Assembly: GCA_023525975.1 (NCBI GenBank)
Contig: CM042035.1
Coordinates: forward strand, 35,431,001 to 35,495,000
Direction: 5' to 3'
DNA from: Smallanthus sonchifolius
Taxonomy: Eukaryota; Streptophyta; Magnoliopsida; Asterales; Asteraceae
Length of the DNA stretch: 64,000 nt
Position numbers and translations under genes: made by a program
Shown: positions 59,490 to 64,000 of the stretch, in pieces
How positions within the stretch are numbered: position 1 is the stretch's first letter
Layout: each line of letters starts with the position of its first letter
Notes under the pieces: generated by a model
What the model saw: the letters and a program-made list of their open reading frames with translations, nothing else
Told to the model about the DNA's origin: nothing
Database searches by the model: none

Positions 59490-60357
59490 AATCTTTCTTT
59501 CTCCATCCTGTGTAAATAAATGTGTGTCGTAATTTTTTTTGTAAATAAACTATTCTGAAAATGGTCTTTTGAAAATCTCAAAATTACTTACGGAAACTTT
59601 TGATGAATTATCCTATCAGCAGGAACCAAGTTTGATGCTGATAAGTTTAGTCATCACCGGCAAAAGTTTTTACTGTTGATTGCCTTAAAGTTATCTGTAG
59701 GAACAAGTTTGCTCCGGATAGCTTTAAAGCAGTCAGCAGCAACACCTTTGTTGCGGATAGTTTTAAAGCAGTCAGCAGCAACACTTTTGTTGCGGATAGC
59801 TTTTCAAACTGTAAGTAGTAACACCTTTGTTGCAGAACATTATATCTTTCAGCAGGAACTAATCTGATGCGGACGGATAAAAATGGATCAGTGATTGCTA
59901 GTGGTTGGGAGTAAAAGTTGGAGGTGATATAGATGATGTCTATGTAAAGGGTTTGTTAATTACAAATGATAAGTTGATTTTTGGATTCAAAGAAGCATCT
60001 GTAAAGCTTCAACAATTATAATGTGCTTAACTATCCGCAGCAACAAAGTTTGCCACGGATGGGTAAAAATAAATCAAAAGTAACTTTTACTCGTTGTAAA
60101 AACCACTTTCAGTCTTTACCATGACTGCTACAGTGTGCTACAGCTGTAAAACAATGAAAACTAGAAGGTTTGTACGGTACAAGCAAGTATTTCTCTCCCA
60201 GTATGCCGTTATAACAAAATCAAATTCCCACTTTTTCACCTCATTACATTCAATTCCGACCTAACCTTCATCTTTTCACCCACACTCTCAAGCATTCAAA
60301 GCACTCAAGCCTTAACCAACTTTCAAAGCCTCACCATTCCCTCCAAACTTTCTCACC
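59490..60357 (+). promoter_or_regulatory. spacer and candidate promoter of env-like ORF, element F
   Basis: Non-coding. Between 59610 and 59870 a motif GTTGCGGATAG..TTTAAAGCAGTCAGCAGCAACAC is repeated, with decayed versions on both sides. The same words occur in the F LTR. Then follows the block conserved with B (CATGACTGC..ACAGCTGTAA, about 60118-60160), TTATAACAA at 60209 and a CT-rich leader to the ATG at 60358. Confidence 0.5.
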
Positions 60358-63300
60358 ATGGCCAACGTTGACATCAACAACCCAAATGACAAGTTCTCAA
60401 CTTACGACAATCTCACAGCGTATCTTATCAAAGGGAAGAAGTCAGAAGGTTTCGATGACATGATCGACTTTCTGTGTCGATCAAACATATATTTTGCTCT
60501 GACCGTCAACCCAACAATCTACACCTCCCACATGGAGGAATTCTGGAACTCTGCCGTTTACTCGTCCAACAAGGGGATTCCCCAAATCAAAGCAAAAGTA
60601 GACGGCAAAGACATTATCATCTCTGAAGCAACCCTAAGAAAACACCTAAATCTTCAAGATGACGGTAAGGCCAACTCCTATACCAAGGATGAATACATGA
60701 GGACCTTTGTATCCATTGGGTACACTGAAAATCAAGAGGAGTACACCATATAGAAGGCTTTGCTAGGTCCACCATGGAAGTATCTTTCCCATACTTTTCT
60801 TCAGTGCATATCTCAAAAGAGGAGTGGTTGGCACCAGCTCAACTCTGGACTGGCATCTGCATTCCATGGAATGATAACTGCCCAAGGTTTTAATTTTTCT
60901 CACCTCATCTTTGAGGATTTAAGGTACAATCTTCAAGAAGGGGTAAAACAATCATTTTTCATGTATCCTAGATTCTTGCAAGAAGTTTTTAATAATGAAA
61001 TAAAAGATCTTTCTAAAACTGCAAGAATCTTTGCAATAGGGGGCACAAAAACAACATTTTCGAAAGTATAAGAATTGTTTTAGAAAAGTTCTCAGTGGTC
61101 AATGTTCCATTGTTATCTACAATGCTGAACATAAAAAGAACCCAGGGTGATAGTTCAATAGTCCCAGTTGACACTGATCCAACACCTTCCACTTCAAAGC
61201 CTAAATCACAATCTGCTTCCCTTGATCGAACCCATGTGCACAGGTACATCAAATACTCACCCCCACTCTTCAAGCCCAACTGGAACAAAGGGCCCCAGTT
61301 GAGGCAAGTTATATCAGGAAAAGAAAGAAGAGCAAGAAGAGTCCTTCTATTCTTGGCTCAGAGTCCCAATCCCAACCTAAAAGCCCTCATCTTGAGTCAT
61401 AACACTCTGATGAGAATATCAAAAGGGATAGCCACATAGTTAGGGAAACTTCCTTGGAAGGATCTCTATTAGGATCAGGATCACATCCCGGATCCATACT
61501 TACTTTTTGTTTCCTCTCTGAACTTAAGTACAGAAGCACCTAGTCAAGATGATGTACATTCTCCAACTGCCACTATCTCGGAGGTACTGATTGACTTGGC
61601 CACTAATGTACCCAGCCCATGTTCATCACCTGAGAAGGTTCACTCTGGGAGTAATGATAGAGTGAATGTGGAAGGGGTTATCACTACTTCTGGTACATCA
61701 ATTGACCAGGAGGGCAGTGATAACATCACTAAGTCCCCATCCATGGCAACTCATAGTGAAAATGTTTCGTTTGAAATATTTCTCTTTGAGAGGAATCCCA
61801 GGAGACAAGAAAACCAGGGTGATGGGGATGCATAGGCTAGGCCTAAGGCCCCATCTTGTTCCAAGGATTCCACATATGTGGATGAGGACAGTTTGAAACT
61901 GAAAAATGTGGAATTAACAGCCAGGGTTGCCATGCTAGAGGCTGAATTATCTAAACTACGACACCAAGTTTCTATGCATGAAGCCCATCAATGCCCATCA
62001 TTGACTCCTCCATCCCTTGTATAGGTGGGCAGTCAAACAGACACCCTCATATGCACTGATGCAACCAAAAAGGGGGAGAAAATGACAACAGAAGATGATG
62101 TTGTTAGTCTGGAGGATTGGATAAAATAGCAGGCAGCATTTCAAAGAACAATATTCCAGCCTGCCTTTGTTCAAGTCCATGATATGATGCCCCTCAGAGA
62201 TGAAGAAGAAGAGATCTCTGAAGAATGGAAGTTAGTTGCCAGGGTTGTAGATGAAGTATTCCTTGAGAAGATGGAGATTGATAATGAAGATATAGATATG
62301 CCTCCCTCAGTCCTTATACTTCTAGCTGCTGATGCTGCTAACTCAAGACAAGTTATACCCCCCCCTAATTCCCACTAACTGCATACAACTTGGAGTTTGA
62401 CTCTATTTTGTCATGGGGATATGATGGTCTATCTGAGAGATTCTGGATTGGCTGGGAATTTGCTAGAGTTGTAGAACTCAATTGGAACAACCTGAATCCT
62501 CTTAAAATCCTAGCCCTGTATTTAGAACAATGCATAAACACATCCACAAATCTCTCTACCCAACTTGCAATTTAAAGATTCTATGATCTCATGGAAGACA
62601 ATATGCCTTGGTTTGAGTGGTTTCTTAAAGAAGCAGAAAGGGTGGCTTATCCAAGCCTTAAGGATGAAGAAGGAGAGTCCTTAAGAGTAGCAGAAGAAAG
62701 AAATGAAAGGCAAAGCAAAAGACTGGAATTAATAAAAAGCAGGATCTTAACTGAAGAACAAGTCTTATGTTTCAGAAGGTTCATCTACAGTGAGGTGGTT
62801 AGAGGCCTGGATGTTCATGGATGGTCAAGTACTAAGCCTTCAGGGTTTTAATTCTTTTTGTGTGATGGATCATCTTTCATCATCAACAATATTCATGAAA
62901 TCCTACTCGTCAACCCAGACTTCCTTTACAAGGTGTTTGAACTCAGGTCACATATCTGCAATATCAACTCCAAAAGAAGTCAAGAAATGATTCAAGTTGT
63001 TAAAACCTTTCTTGAGAAAGAGGGATGGATTGCAATGGATGAATCTAATTCAGACTTGACCCTTCCCTCTTCTCCATTTGTCATCCTAAACACTGAAGAG
63101 GAATCTAAAAGAAGAGAAAAAGAGAAGGTAATGGCAGAATGGAAGGCAGTGATTGGAGTAGAATGGGAAACATGAAGAGATGAAGAAGTTGCCCCCTTTT
63201 TGTCTAGTCCTCAAATTGCCAGTGAAGCAGAAGCTGAGGTCTCAATAGCAACCCCCACATCTGCTATTGTGATCTATGAAGCTGAAGCAGAGGCATCCAA

Positions 63301-64000
63301 TAAAGACAAGGGGAAGAAAATTATGACAGAGAAAGAAGAGAAAAGGATTGAAAAGGTAAAGAATGAGGTTGAGAGAAGAAGAAGAAGAGAAAGAGAAGAG
63401 GAAGATATGGCACATCTAAAGAAATATCAAGAGAGAAAAGCTTCCACACTCTTCAGAGAGCAACAAATCCTACTCTTTGCAAGATCTCTAGATGAAACAA
63501 AGATTTAGATTCTTGTAGCTTCACAAATAGAAGAAGATGAAGCTCTAGCTCTTCAGCTACGGGAACAACTTAATAAAGAAGATGAAGAAAGGGAGAAGAA
63601 GAGGGCTGAAGATGCTAAGTTCAAGATCACCGATTCTTAACTAGCTAAGGAAATGAGGGAGGAGTGGATAGCAGTTCTCGTTTCTCAAGGTGAGGATGCA
63701 GACTACCTTGAGAAACTCTCCAACAAAGAAATCTATAGAGCCTTCATGGGCCAACAAGGAGAACTGGCTAACAATAAGAGGGCTGCAGAAAAAGAAAAAT
63801 CCAGACAGAAATCTAGGAAAGCCATTGCCTTCAATATTAGAACCCATGAAGAAAGGAAAGTTATGACGAACTTCTTGAAGGCAAGAGGTGAGAGTGGAAA
63901 GAGGTTGGGTCCCATGAGTTTCATGAACCTGCAAGCCCTCTACAGAAAAGTAAAGAAGGAAGAAGAAGAAAGGTTGAAGAAGGAAAGTTCTGGAAGAAGG
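60358..64000 (+). pseudogene. env-like ORF, element F (3' end outside window)
   Basis: ATG at 60358 opens MANVDINNPNDKF. The parts match B in order: N-terminal domain (NPTIYTSHMEEFW, YPRFLQEVF), Ser/Pro linker, middle domain (EFDSILSWGYDG, FWIGWEF) at 62390-63100, EAEAEAS segment, charged coiled coil, and a block with DADYLEKLSNKE near 63700. It is still open at the window end on the same frame. Breaks: TAG 60751, a frame change near 61070 and further stops or shifts at 61835, 62378, 62573, 62849, 63173, 63506 and 63638. Synonymous differences from B dominate at the N-terminus, so the family was under selection before decay. Confidence 0.8.

Larger units (their letters stand above)
39402..64000 (+). 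mobile_element. Sirevirus-like element F (runs off the window)
   Basis: 5' LTR, primer site, gag, pol and env-like ORF are in the same order as expected for an autonomous Sirevirus. Its LTR start (TGTAGAG..AAGACTGATGGCTA) and its env-like protein are related to B. It carries three later insertions: an unclassified one in gag (about 42188-43260), a solo LTR in RT (45982-46546) and Gypsy E in RT (46692-58319). The 3' LTR lies right of the window. Confidence 0.87.

Overview
The window is plant nuclear DNA made almost entirely of nested LTR retrotransposons; I see no host gene, tRNA gene or rRNA gene. Copia elements with tRNA-iMet primer sites (TGGTATCAGAGC), long coiled-coil gag with CCHC knuckles, and a long extra ORF downstream of pol fit the Sirevirus (SIRE/Maximus) lineage. 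The Gypsy copies are a Tekay-like chromovirus and a Tat-like fragment. The extra ORFs resemble retroelement proteins I know from Asteraceae, so a composite such as lettuce or tansy is my best guess (inference).

Layout. (1) 1-11328, + strand: Sirevirus A, lacking its 5' end in this window: gag end, pol with five in-frame stops, a 2.2 kb spacer with promoter-like signals, a broken env-like ORF and a 3' LTR. (2) 11540-20337, + strand: Sirevirus B, complete, with two 700-bp LTRs (about 98% identical by hand count) and the 5-bp target duplication TTTTA. It carries gag and a roughly 4.3-kb env-like ORF but no pol. (3) 20343-27934, - strand (tail continuing at 11329-11539): Sirevirus C, into which B and probably A inserted. 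(4) 27935-33503: rearranged LTRs of a second Gypsy family (here called S), including a 185-bp-arm inverted duplication, and an orphan C-type 3' LTR. (5) 33504-35586: Tat-like gag-protease-RT fragment. (6) 35590-39401, - strand: gag half of Sirevirus D. (7) 39402-64000, + strand: Sirevirus F (5' LTR, gag, pol, env-like ORF, running off the window), containing a solo LTR (TSD CTCAG), an unclassified insert, and the complete Tekay-like Gypsy E at 46692-58319 (LTRs of about 2.84 kb, TSD AAGAT).

How the parts relate. B is probably mobilised in trans by pol-bearing relatives such as F: the two share LTR ends, gag and env-like protein. The most interesting pattern is in the Sireviruses. Each LTR family has its own array of short perfect palindromes just upstream of the LTR TATA box. 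The same family-specific motif recurs inside the element, next to a second TATA box in front of the env-like ORF (A clearly; B and F in degenerate form) or in the gag leader (C and D). In B, one hairpin differs between the two LTRs by a compensating pair of substitutions. This suggests maintained promoter or RNA hairpin modules and separate transcription of the env-like ORF. All coding regions in the window carry stops or frameshifts except the C RT-RNase H, the uninterrupted stretch of E gag-pol and the E upstream ORF.
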